Positions 38,158-46,979 of a stretch of DNA of 64,000 nt are shown here, in pieces. The DNA is taken from assembly GCF_002005305.1 (NCBI RefSeq), contig NZ_CP014782.1, positions 2,790,001-2,854,000 of the forward strand, in the 5' to 3' direction. Origin of the DNA: Shewanella psychrophila (GTDB taxonomy: Bacteria > Pseudomonadota > Gammaproteobacteria > Enterobacterales > Shewanellaceae). The notes under the pieces were generated by a model. That model was not told where the DNA came from. It did not search any database and saw only the letters and a program-made list of their open reading frames with translations. The number at the start of each line of letters is the position of its first letter. Within the stretch, counting starts at the first letter, position 1. The translations under genes and the position numbers were made by a program.

Positions 38158-38979
38158 TCAACCTTTTTTGGCCACGGTTTTATACGTAAGGCAGAACCTT
38201 CTTTCTGATTCATTTGGTGTCAAGCCACCGTTATATTGATGTGGTCTGACTTGGCTATAGTATCCAACTATATAGTTAATGATTGATGCCTTGGCTTCAG
38301 TGAAGCTGCTGTAGCCCGTAGAGGGGACCCATTCAGTCTTTAAGCTTCTAAAGAATCGCTCCATAGGTGCATTATCCCAGCAGTTTCCTCGACGGCTTAA
38401 ACTCTGTTTTATTTGGTATCGCCAAAGTAGTTGACGATATTGTCGACTGGTATAGTGACAACCTTGGTCGCTATGAAACATCAGTGCCTGCGGTCTTCCT
38501 CTTGACTCAAAAGCCATTGATAACGCTTTTCCCGTTAAGGTACTATCTGGTGAAAATGACATTGACCAGCCAATTGCCTTTCGAGCAAACAAGTCAATAA
38601 CCACTGCTAAGTAAGCCCATCGATTACCTGTCCAGATATAAGTCACGTCGCCACACCACACTTGATTCGGCTCAGTGACTTGAAACTGACGCGACAAATG
38701 GTTGGGTATTTCAACATGCTCGCTGTCCGCTCTTTTATAGCTATGCTTAGGAAGTTGGCAACTCACTAACCCGAGCTGTTTCATTAGCTTACTCGCTCGA
38801 TAACGGCTTAAGCTAGTGCCTTTAGCTGTCACTATCTCAGCGATGCTCCTAGCGCCCGCAGAGCCGTTACTAGCAGCGTGGGCTTCTCTCACTAGGCTGT
38901 ATAATTTAACTCTTCCTGGTGAAATATTTTTCACGCGGCCACACCAATACTTATAGCTACTGCGATGAAGCCCGAACAC
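38158..38979 (-). CDS. IS3-family transposase OrfB (element B)
   Basis: A 273-residue integrase-fold transposase. The catalytic residues are in VWCGDVTYIWTGNRWAYLAV (Asp), LMFHSDQGCHYTSRQYRQLL (Asp) and NCWDNAPMERFFRSLKTEW (Glu). The last codons are only seven bases from the IS end. It is probably produced as OrfAB by -1 frameshifting. The frame is intact. Confidence 0.93.
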   Translation of the reverse strand: MFGLHRSSYKYWCGRVKNISPGRVKLYSLVREAHAASNGSAGARSIAEIVTAKGTSLSRYRASKLMKQLGLVSCQLPKHSYKRADSEHVEIPNHLSRQFQVTEPNQVWCGDVTYIWTGNRWAYLAVVIDLFARKAIGWSMSFSPDSTLTGKALSMAFESRGRPQALMFHSDQGCHYTSRQYRQLLWRYQIKQSLSRRGNCWDNAPMERFFRSLKTEWVPSTGYSSFTEAKASIINYIVGYYSQVRPHQYNGGLTPNESERRFCLTYKTVAKKG

Positions 38980-39023
38980 TTCACAAATACGCTTTACTGT
39001 ATGGCTCTGCTTGAGCTTCTCGA

Positions 39024-39335
39024 CTAACGAGAACTGTTCAGGGAGTCTGACATCAAGAGAGCTGTAGCCTTTTTTAAAATAGTATTGTGCTCCTCGAGAC
39101 GGTCAATTTTCTTCTTTAGCTCACGGATTTCAATCTGCTCGTGTGTCATTGGAGAGGCTTTAGGGGAGAGCCCTTTACGCTCCTGTTTAAGCTGTCTAAC
39201 CCACTTATCCATTCCTGATTTGCTCACGCCCATGACCTTGGCCGCTTCAGTCACTGAATAGTTTTGGTCAACAACTAGCTGCGCCGCTTCAAGTCGAAAC
39301 TCTGCGCTATATGTGGGTCTAGATTTCTTTGTCAT
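39024..39335 (-). CDS. IS3-family OrfA (element B)
   Basis: A 103-residue protein with an N-terminal helix-turn-helix (YSAEFRLEAAQLVVDQNYSV) and a leucine zipper (IRELKKKIDRLEEHNTILKK). A slippery AAAAAAG heptamer lies at 39075-39069 in the LKKA codons, as in element A. Confidence 0.9.
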   Translation of the reverse strand: MTKKSRPTYSAEFRLEAAQLVVDQNYSVTEAAKVMGVSKSGMDKWVRQLKQERKGLSPKASPMTHEQIEIRELKKKIDRLEEHNTILKKATALLMSDSLNSSR

Positions 39336-39499
39336 TGTCTCACCTGCTTTAATAGTGAAGTGATGATATCACCTCTAATCAGGTGGCCAAATTTAGTGTG
39401 CCACTACACATGGTTAGTTTGCTGTAACTCGGAAGCTAATTGTGTCACTGGTGTTGGAACCAACAATTGAAAAACTTTATTATTCGCAGCTGAAAACAT

Positions 39500-40420
39500 A
39501 TCGATTTAAACCTCTTAAATAATTTGACTCTTCATTATTAGTGCCTCAATACACCCTCATTTTCACCAGAATTTTCATGAAATGTCCTGTTGATTTCCGA
39601 GTTAATGTTTTAATCGCTTTTAAATAACTCGGTTTTAGGTTTAATAATAATTAGTTGTTGGTGAGATTATTTGGTATAAGCAGGCTATCACTGGTACCTT
39701 CGTTATTATTAAGCTACATAGATCTCAACGAAAGCTTGGTCTAGCGATTACCCGTTCCCCTTGTTCGATCAGCAGATGGAGCCGACATAAACATTAAAGG
39801 CTGTGGATTTACTATTAGCAAGCAGTTGATAATATTGTTCAATTAATGATTCTGACTTAAGTAAGACTCACCATGAAAAAGTAACTTTAGCATTTTTGAT
39901 AAAGCAATGAACCGTGGCGTAATGCCGCGGCATTAATACTGTCAGCATTCGCCTTTGATTACCTGAATATATGCTGTTTATGATTATAGGACTCAATCGA
40001 AACCGAGCTTCACATCCTTATCACCATGGAAACTCTAGCGTATTCCAGTCCAGAAATGGTTAAAGGGAGCAATCTGATGAGAAGAAGCATTGTATTGCGT
40101 GTCTTTAGTAGAGTCATCGTCTCTCCGTAACAACTCGATATTATCCAAATTATCGACAAGATAAGGTGACACAGAAATGCATCAGCTAGCTCCGAACATG
40201 CCAACAACATGCTAAACGACAGTCGACTCAAGGAAAATTAGCGAGGGTTCAGACAAGATTTCAGATTATTTCACTCGCCAACATCAATTTTGCCAGGAAA
40301 ACCTCATCACTATGCTTTTATTTTAAGCTTCCTCTGGACTGTAGCATATGAAGAAATAACTTAATTTATGAACACTCCTCATTATTAGTGGTCACCTGAT
40401 AAGTAAATCATTCAGCACAT
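39500..40420. other. Gap with decayed fragments
   Basis: No intact gene is seen. Near 39768-39835 the plus strand reads SADGADINIKGCGFTISKQL, which resembles the ATP-binding G2 region of a histidine kinase (QADGS...GTGLGLxISKQL) after decay; stops surround it. The rest is AT-rich and featureless to me. The promoter of the effector operon should lie just right of 39499. Confidence 0.4.
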
Positions 40421-40624
40421 TTAAAGCCTCCCAGCGCAACAAAAAGTTGCTCTATACTCCCTCAACTTAACTAGATCACACTTATTAGCGTTTCTCTCCG
40501 CATTCAATAAGCGTGATTTAATATTAACGACTTCCACATGGTCATATGGAAATAAGCTTAATGCTTCATTAAATTCAGCTCTTAGTGAGCTTGCCTTGGG
40601 ACAGAAATCATATATGTAACTCAT
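40421..40624 (-). CDS. Small hypothetical protein
   Basis: A 67-residue protein, largely helical, with three cysteines (C8, C49, C62-C63 region) and a basic middle (NIKSRLLNAERNANKCDLVK). It has no signal or membrane segment. The ribosome site is weak (GAAAG). Its size is like small T3SS chaperones such as YscE, but I see no sequence match. Its position is between the effector cluster and the VtrA-like regulator. It could be spurious. Confidence 0.35.
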   Translation of the reverse strand: MSYIYDFCPKASSLRAEFNEALSLFPYDHVEVVNIKSRLLNAERNANKCDLVKLREYRATFCCAGRL

Positions 40625-41024
40625 AACTTATTTACTTTCTTTTAAATTAACTAGAAACTGAAAAAAACACTCTAGACAGCATATCCCTGAGTATTGATGA
40701 AGGGTTCTCAACGGTTCAAATATTAACCATTCGCATTGAAAATGAATAATCAAAGCAAATTAATAATGTTTTTAGACTGAACCATAGCAGGACTAGCACA
40801 GTCCAGCCTCCTCTACGTGTCAGTTAAGTGTTTTGGCTAAATAATAAGGAAGGTTTGTGTTTTGTTAAATCACCAACAAAAGCACAACAAAAGGGTGTCT
40901 GACGGCTAGCAGGCTGAATGTTGTATTGTATTGTGTTGTGTTGTGTTCTATTGCCATAGATGCTTAAATTAATGCCTTAAGGCCATTGGTGATTAGCACT
41001 TGGTAAATGTTTGGAGGAATATTT
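40625..41024. promoter_or_regulatory. Upstream region of the VtrA-like gene
   Basis: A 400-base gap that must contain the promoter of the regulator at 41025. The period-5 tract at 40919-40950 and a repeated CAACAAAAG (near 40873 and 40883) are its visible structure. GGAGG at 41012-41016 is the ribosome site that decides the TTG start. Confidence 0.5.
40919..40950 (+). repeat. Pentanucleotide tract upstream of the VtrA-like gene
   Basis: After TG the sequence runs TTGTA-TTGTA-TTGTG-TTGTG-TTGTG-TTCTA, five near-identical 5-base units plus a variant. It ends about 75 bases before the start codon. Such tracts can gain or lose units by slippage and would move promoter elements by half a helical turn. 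Confidence 0.7.
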
Positions 41025-41759
41025 TTGAAAATTAGTACGGTAAATGGCCGCACAGTACTTTTCGATGAGCAAGCAATTTTAATGGGAGAACATAAGACAA
41101 AGCTAGGCAGTGGGGACTGGCAAGTATTAGACTTACTTCTGAAAAAACATGGTGAAGTGATCTCACGAGAAGAGCTGATATCCCATGCCTGGAAAGGGAG
41201 AGTAGTAACAGAAGCAAGCCTAACGCAATCAATTTTTAATATCCGATTAGCTCTCGGAGATGACGGGAAAAAACAAACTGTTTTAAAAACCATTGCCAAA
41301 ATAGGCTATATAATCCCTGCAGAAGTTATCCTATATTCAGAATCCAAACTCACTAGTCACTCTCGACAATGGAAGAATCCTATTGCAGTGGTAATTTTAA
41401 TTGCTTGTTTCTTTTTTGGTATAGCCTTAGAGAGACCTGTATTCGAAAGTGAATACTTTCTAAACAATCTAAAGAAGACAAGAGTTCAGAATACTCTCAC
41501 TGTCACTTCTAAAACTGGAAATATCAACATAAACTTTTTAAATGGTTTTTCAAGCGAGCAATTGGAAATACCTAAAAACCTTGAATTGATAGCAGGATCT
41601 ACTCCAGATGTATACATTTCAGCAGGTAAAACTTATTACACCTTTATATTTGATGATATTGAGAAAGCACCTATAAGCATAGGTATTAATAGAACTATAG
41701 GTTTAACCCACGCTTTTACTCAAGCTATCAATCTATATATAGAGGAGCTGAACAGTTGA
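41025..41759 (+). CDS. ToxR-like transmembrane regulator (VtrA-like)
   Basis: A 244-residue protein. The N-terminal winged-helix (Trans_reg_C type) shows LGSGDWQVLDLLLKKHGEV, SREELISHAWKGR and TVLKTIAKIGYIIP. One membrane segment follows at about 118-135 and about 109 residues lie in the periplasm. The TTG at 41025 is chosen because GGAGG lies eight bases before it; an ATG six codons upstream would place GGAGG inside the gene. The architecture and the overlap with the next gene are those of VtrA, the bile-sensing activator of Vibrio parahaemolyticus T3SS2. The homology claim rests on architecture and context, not alignment. The likely target is the VtrB-like gene. Confidence 0.75.
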   Translation: MKISTVNGRTVLFDEQAILMGEHKTKLGSGDWQVLDLLLKKHGEVISREELISHAWKGRVVTEASLTQSIFNIRLALGDDGKKQTVLKTIAKIGYIIPAEVILYSESKLTSHSRQWKNPIAVVILIACFFFGIALERPVFESEYFLNNLKKTRVQNTLTVTSKTGNININFLNGFSSEQLEIPKNLELIAGSTPDVYISAGKTYYTFIFDDIEKAPISIGINRTIGLTHAFTQAINLYIEELNS

Positions 41760-42244
41760 GATTTTATATCCTTTTCCTAGTAGGTACATTAATTTCTACA
41801 CTTTGTGGTTTTTTCGTCAGTAAAATGTTTATCTCTGAGACAATATTATATGAAGGAGGTTACCACCTTTTTCACCTGAATAAAAAAGGGGTTAAAATAC
41901 ATGAACAGGGAAAGATAGTGGTTCGAGTAGACCATATACAAATTAGAGGAGTTGAACTTTATCCGAATGGTTCAAACTTTTACAGCTTCAAGTTTGGCTT
42001 AAAAGGGTTAAGAAGACATTTTTCAAATTCGATATCATTAGAAGATTTTACTTGTCAGAGAGCCCCTCAAGGAACTATTCCTCCCAGTGTATTCCTTAAA
42101 AATGAGTACTTTTTATCTGACTATGCTTTTACACAAAGTCGTAGTAGATTAGAATTATTTACCACTAATCAAGGAAATTACTACCTAGATCATGATAGAG
42201 ATGGATTAGTTTGGATTATTAGTGAAGAAGGGTTCTATGAATGA
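41756..42244 (+). CDS. Membrane-anchored periplasmic partner (VtrC-like)
   Basis: A 162-residue protein with one N-terminal membrane segment (about 4-24) and a periplasmic domain of about 138 residues rich in beta strands (EGGYHLFHLNKKGVKI, GKIVVRVDHIQIRGVEL, RLELFTTNQGNYYLD). It starts at a TTG overlapping the upstream stop, so translation is coupled. VtrC of V. parahaemolyticus has the same size (about 161), topology and gene overlap, and forms with VtrA a beta-barrel that binds bile salts; ToxS, FidL and PsaF are analogous partners. I infer a VtrC/ToxS-type co-sensor. Confidence 0.7.
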   Translation: MRFYILFLVGTLISTLCGFFVSKMFISETILYEGGYHLFHLNKKGVKIHEQGKIVVRVDHIQIRGVELYPNGSNFYSFKFGLKGLRRHFSNSISLEDFTCQRAPQGTIPPSVFLKNEYFLSDYAFTQSRSRLELFTTNQGNYYLDHDRDGLVWIISEEGFYE

Positions 42245-43735
42245 GAAACTATTTAAAGATATTACTTAATATATAATACCAACATAAATTTAAAGTAATA
42301 ACTCAAATAAAAACACGACACTAAAATTAAAATAATTACCTTGGTGCAATACCGAACCTAAATTGAAAATAATCACTTCAGTATAATGCTGGCCTTACTC
42401 CCGGTAATTTTTATTGATTAAATAAGGCGTATAGTCTTAGTATTGCTGTAAACATCATCATGTAAGCCCTTCTTATCTGGCTTACAAATTCAGCCACTTT
42501 GAGTTTGATGAAATATTTTTAAACATAATTATCATGACACAGACTAAACATGCCTATATACCGACCTTCAAAAATACCTCTTAAGAGGTATTCGATCGAA
42601 TAGTGTGGGGGACATACAATCCTAACTTTCATCTCAATATAGTTTGGACCAATAAGATTATTGCCATCAATATGTCTGACTATCCCATCATCAAACGTTA
42701 GGTTACTGGTTTAATAGCGTGTACAAAAAACCGTGTTTATGCAAAATTTTAGCTCACTTATCAAGGTATTAAATACTGAAATTCTAGCTAATTCCCCCTC
42801 TTGAATAAGAGAAGCAACTTCCTTCCCCCATTCTAGCTATTATCGTTGTCGGATTAACATTACGCCTTACAAATGGAGTCATAGTCTTTCGAAGTGCGCT
42901 CAACAAGCTCATTGCAACGTCCTTGGTTAATCTCGATATCTAATTCATGAATATACTAGTTCAACACATTCTCTATCCTTGTGTACAAGTTGTTTAAATA
43001 AGCCTTTCTCTCCTTTTAAAAGTTATCAGGAATTCGACCAAGAACTGGCCTTCTTTATTATAAATAGTAGCTTCGGCATGCCTTTGAATTTATCCACGTT
43101 TTAAAACCAATTAAATACTCGACTTGAGCATTTTTTCGTTGCTTATACGCTTTAAAGGTATCTCTGATGACCTTAGTCGCACCTTGTCTTTTCCTTGCTG
43201 CGTAAGCTCTAGTAGCTTAGTAGCTGAAGTATTCAACACCTCAACTGGTTTTTCAGCCAAAGCTCGGCTTGACTATTGTATTTACGGATAAGTTCTATGA
43301 CTTTTCAATAATTACCAATGCTTAATATTGGGAAATAAATTTTAATTTAGATAGCCTCATTATCAACCCACCAAAGATTGAACATCACATGATAACTTAC
43401 GAAATATCCGGTAAAACCCTCCAATCAAAAGTTTCTTAATTATATGACTTGATAAATATCAAGACATCTTTTCGAACCAAAAAAGAAAACATTAAAAACA
43501 ATCATACGCATATAAACTTACGCCAAGGAAATAATATGAAACTTTGTGATTATTAGCTTTAAGATTGCTAACCCACCCTTGTTCCCTCAAAAAAACAATA
43601 CCCACATAGCAATTTATTTTTATAAAAAATATATATTAAACATCACATTCAGTGAAATTATTTCCAATGAATTCTCGTGACCCTTGGAAGGGTTTTATTT
43701 ATAGTCGCAATAATAATTTTACAAGGAACAAAAGT
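42245..43735. other. Gene-free AT-rich stretch
   Basis: About 1.5 kb between the VtrC-like gene and the VopL-like gene. I see no gene, RNA or IS with defined ends; frames are short and broken on both strands. The right end must contain the promoter of the VopL-like gene. Confidence 0.5.
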
Positions 43736-45178
43736 ATGCGTCCCATTAGCCCGTTAACCCAACAAGCCATTGCTTCATCGGCAATAATAAAGCCAAACAC
43801 TAATTTCACTGTTCGTAAAATCACAAGCAAGTCTTTTGACTTTGTTAAAAAATTCGAGTTTTTCAACACTCCACCTCAAAATAAATCACAAATAACAAAG
43901 CAAACACAACAGCGGTTAAGTAAACTGACACTAAATCCACCACCGCTAAGCAAAGCACTGGTGACAGCACAGCTCCCAACAGAAAAGCAAGCGACATCAA
44001 GCAGAGAAAACCTACCGGCAGAGACTATAAAGCCCATGCCTCTTAAGAAGATTGAAATAAAACAAACACAAGAGCAGTCAAGTAAACAGACATTAACTCC
44101 ACCTCCCCCACCAATGCCACCAATGCCACCAATGCCACCAATGCCAAGTAAAGCACAGGTGATTATACCGCTCCCAACAGAAAAACAGTCGACATCAAGC
44201 AGAGAGAACTTACTGCAAGAGATTATAAATCACAAGGCCCTGAAGAAAGTTGAAACAAAACAAACACCGCAGCCTAAAACTTCACAGTCAGCGCCTTTCG
44301 ATGGCAAGCTAAAACAAAGCAGTCAATCAAAACAGTCAGTAGCCCAAGATTCCTCTGCTAAGCTACTAACACCACAAACACACAAGATTAAGCAAGAAAA
44401 TACCGCCTTATCTTTCAAGCCTGAGCTTATCTTGTCAGAAACCTTGCATCAGGAGTTTTTTTCACTCCCCCGGGAGCAACAAAGTGCCTTAGCAAACCAG
44501 CTTAGTAAGGGAGTTGTCGCGGGTATGACAATCGACTGGCCCAAAGCCGCTAAAAACACACGATCCAATATATCAGACAAAGGACAGGAACATATTCAAG
44601 CGTTTGTTAATGAGATAAAACGTTATCCTGTGTTGTTCATTCCACTAGAGGCAAACTCTAAATATATACCAACCAATGCAGCAGAAGAAATAAAATGGAG
44701 TGGCAACAATACTCAAACATCAGCAACCACAACCCAGCCTCTATCGTTCACGGATGCAATAAAAAGATTACAACTTCAATCACCAAGAACCACATTAACT
44801 TCTGATTCTGGCGATAAAAATAGCCCTTTAGAAATAATGACGAAAGCCAGTAAAATAGCAAATAATGGTATAACTCCAGAACTAAAAGTCGAGATCATCG
44901 GCGATCAGTACCGATCATCGCTTCTTAAATCATTTAACGCTTTGCCATTTGTCGAACACATGACAAAAAGCATGGATAATAATGCTGTATTAGCCTTGGA
45001 AAAGAGCTTTAAAGCTCACATTAACTGCGCAAATGCACTGCAAACAAGCATCAATACATTCATCATCAAACACATGCACAACCAGTTTGGAGATTTTACT
45101 TACACTGGAAACCAAACGATAATCAAAGAACAACAAACCACAATCGAAAAACTTAAGGCCCAATTAGCACTAAGATAA
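43736..45178 (+). CDS. VopL/VopF-like actin-nucleating effector
   Basis: A 480-residue protein, near the length of V. parahaemolyticus VopL (484 from memory). The N-terminal 70 residues are Ser/Thr/Ile-rich, as in type III signals. Two modules follow, each with a proline segment and a WH2-like helix: LNPPPLSK then RENLPAETIKPMPLKKIE (about 91-107, degenerate), and P5MPPMPPMPPMP (about 122-137) then RENLLQEIINHKALKKVE (about 156-173), whose LLxxI...LKKV is the actin-binding WH2 signature. The C-terminal 250 residues are helical, like the VopL dimerisation domain. The ATG at 43736 has AAGGA eight bases before; a GTG 28 codons earlier lacks a ribosome site. Confidence 0.75.
   Translation: MRPISPLTQQAIASSAIIKPNTNFTVRKITSKSFDFVKKFEFFNTPPQNKSQITKQTQQRLSKLTLNPPPLSKALVTAQLPTEKQATSSRENLPAETIKPMPLKKIEIKQTQEQSSKQTLTPPPPPMPPMPPMPPMPSKAQVIIPLPTEKQSTSSRENLLQEIINHKALKKVETKQTPQPKTSQSAPFDGKLKQSSQSKQSVAQDSSAKLLTPQTHKIKQENTALSFKPELILSETLHQEFFSLPREQQSALANQLSKGVVAGMTIDWPKAAKNTRSNISDKGQEHIQAFVNEIKRYPVLFIPLEANSKYIPTNAAEEIKWSGNNTQTSATTTQPLSFTDAIKRLQLQSPRTTLTSDSGDKNSPLEIMTKASKIANNGITPELKVEIIGDQYRSSLLKSFNALPFVEHMTKSMDNNAVLALEKSFKAHINCANALQTSINTFIIKHMHNQFGDFTYTGNQTIIKEQQTTIEKLKAQLALR
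44107..44146 (+). repeat. In-frame 9-bp repeat coding Pro-Pro-Met
   Basis: CCACCAATG occurs four times in tandem and encodes PPM units in the proline-rich segment of the VopL-like protein. Copy number changes would keep the frame and alter the length of a probable profilin-binding or spacer region. Confidence 0.85.
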
Positions 45179-45752
45179 CATTTAACATAGAGCTTATTGC
45201 GGATTTAGCCATATTAAAAATTTGTACGAGCGCTACGTAGAGTAAAGAATAAGATTAGAATCTTGACTTTTCCTAATGTAAGCGCTCAAAAAAGGGTTCA
45301 TAACCTCTTGTAAGCAGCAGGTTGCCAGCATGATTTAAATTTTTAACGCTTTTATGAACAGTTTAATGCTACCAGGAAATAACAACTGAGTTGATGATAC
45401 CGTTGGTTGGTCGGCCCGCCACCTTGGATATTATGAGTTCAACTAATTTATGGTTGCAGCTATGAACATCATAATCACGAGATAAATGGTGAAATATCCT
45501 GATCACATTCAGGCTATGAATATCAAAATATGATTATGATATTCATAGGAACACTAGCGAACCTATTTATTTAAATTGGATTAACTTTAGTTATCGCATA
45601 ATATACTTAGAATAAAAATGGGGAACAACAATAGTGAAGATGTGATTTTATAGATATTTAAAAATTCGATAATTAATTATTTACCCTCCCACATCGTGAG
45701 AATAACAAGAGCCCAATTATGTAGTCAGACTCTATTAACATTTAGTCGTTTG
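45179..45752. other. Gap between convergent effector and secretion genes
   Basis: No gene is seen in 574 bases. A perfect 12-bp inverted repeat CTATGAATATCA / TGATATTCATAG (45514-45525, 45537-45548, 11-base loop) is the only clear structure. It has no T-run, so it may be a protein-binding site or a weak transcript end. Confidence 0.5.
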
Positions 45753-46139
45753 TTAACTTTTTATATAGGAAACCATATTATTGAACAGTATAAGTTTATC
45801 AGCAAGTTTTCGCTCCACATCGGTTACATCAGCCGAAAACTCCGTCAAAAATATCAACTTCTCCTTTTTTATACTAAAAAAAACCTCATCGTCAGACATA
45901 AGGCTTTCTATTATTTTAGGTGATTTATTTCTGAGCATACGTTGATCACACAATGGAATTTCAATAAATGTTTGCAGCGCCCCTTTTTGAAGGTATACAA
46001 AAATTTCTTCTCCTCCTTTTAATTCAATAGCAATAGGTTCATCCCCCTCTATACGCGACAGTAAGCTGGGTGATATATTAAAATTATCCACGAGTGTTTT
46101 ATAAACAATTTCTCTAAGCTTTTTCATGATGGTATCCAT
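45753..46139 (-). CDS. CesT-type effector chaperone
   Basis: About 128 residues from the ATG at 46139 (or 124 from 46127); the frame is open further upstream without a ribosome site. The small acidic alpha/beta protein has the class I chaperone pattern: helix KKLREIVYKTLVDNF, strands EPIAIELKGGEEIFVYLQ, QTFIEIPLCDQ, and a C-terminal helix SADVTDVERKLADKLILFNN. It is last in the secretion operon after sctS. In V. parahaemolyticus T3SS2 the chaperone VocC holds the position next to vscS2, so a VocC-like multi-effector chaperone is plausible. Confidence 0.65.
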   Translation of the reverse strand: MDTIMKKLREIVYKTLVDNFNISPSLLSRIEGDEPIAIELKGGEEIFVYLQKGALQTFIEIPLCDQRMLRNKSPKIIESLMSDDEVFFSIKKEKLIFLTEFSADVTDVERKLADKLILFNNMVSYIKS

Positions 46140-46176
46140 TTTAAAAATACAACAATTGTGAGTAAACGTCTGGTCG

Positions 46177-46410
46177 TTAAAGTTGCCAAAATAATAAGTG
46201 GAATTGGTCATATATCCCTCCACCGACTTGTGTAAGTAATACAATAAAGACCACTAATTTAGCTGCCATAGGTAAGCCAGGATCTTGAACACTGAATACT
46301 GTTTGCAGTAGACCGACAATAACTCCCGTGACAACAAAGCTCAGAGAAAAAATAATAATAGCGTCCTTAACTATCTCTAAACACGCCGCAGTAACGTCAA
46401 TGACGGTCAT
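46177..46410 (-). CDS. sctS: T3SS export apparatus protein SctS
   Basis: A 77-residue protein with two membrane helices (about 14-36 and 47-66). The pattern SFVVTGVIVGLLQTVFSVQDPGLPMAAKL is that of the FliQ/YscS family. SctS forms the export gate with SctR and SctT. Its start overlaps the end of the repeat-protein gene upstream. The size is a little under the usual 85-90. Confidence 0.9.
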   Translation of the reverse strand: MTVIDVTAACLEIVKDAIIIFSLSFVVTGVIVGLLQTVFSVQDPGLPMAAKLVVFIVLLTQVGGGIYDQFHLLFWQL

Positions 46411-46979
46411 AATGCTCCTCGAGAAAATCAGTCACTTCATGACCGACAAATTGGAATAAGAAGTACTTATTACGAAAATAAACACGGTAAGTATTCACCT
46501 CTGCATACTGAGTAAAAAACTCAGGAGCTAATTGGTAATGGAACATCTGAGAGGACAATACCGGCTGAACAACCGTTGACACATTAATCGTGGCAATCCG
46601 AGTGAGCTTAACTCCTTCTAACCCCAAGCGTTCCATTTTAATTCCTGATGCAGGGGTCGCTTCTCCGAAACCAACAATACTTGTCATTAATGGAGCTTCC
46701 CCTTTTGAAGTCGAAGAAGCAGGAATTAACGTTTTTCCCTCGGATAAAACATCAGTCCCTATCGAAACAGACGATGATGTCATTTCAGATACAGGTGAAG
46801 CATAAACTACCTTTTTCTGAAAATTAACCAATTGGTCGGCACTCGATTGATTCATGTTCGTCGAAACTAAATTTTCTGATTTACTAGAAATACCACTCTT
46901 TATTTCTGCTCCTTGCGGTTGTGAAACACTGGAACTCAACATATTCTCTGAAGCTGGTGGTACTTTGGCACTCGGCTCT

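Larger units (their letters stand above)
38151..39408 (-). mobile_element. Complete IS3-family element B
   Basis: 1258 bp with ends TGTAGTGG / CCACTACA and internal GGCCAC / GTGGCC matches, flanked by a 3-bp direct duplication CAT (38148-38150, 39409-39411). It holds orfA and orfB on the minus strand and disrupts an effector-like gene. It differs in sequence from element A, so the two came independently. Confidence 0.92.
37314..39499 (-). pseudogene. Effector-like gene interrupted by an IS element
   Basis: Removing the IS (38151-39408) and one CAT duplication restores a 307-residue frame. It starts at the ATG 39499 (AAGAGG nine bases before), reads MFSAANNKVFQLLVPTPVTQ and continues through codon 30 (His) into VLQVKSVINVDLNTKELTG. 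The body has KYWLEIKDSDHRDRVSLNG then FQWIELNP, which resembles the YNVFVKKDKSG...FRWLNP module of the two downstream paralogues. The C-terminal part has GMSGHAAIVIHRDGNIFVHP and KSFHLDSGHYMPQ, a pattern that I associate loosely with bacterial effectors and toxins. The interruption is after codon 30, so the copy is dead unless restarted from within the IS. Confidence 0.8.

Noticed and set aside
40010..40231. 73-codon minus-strand frame
   Set aside because: No recognisable pattern and no ribosome site, in decayed sequence.
45696..45923. 75-codon plus-strand frame
   Set aside because: It runs antisense to the CesT-type chaperone gene, which has the better coding signal.
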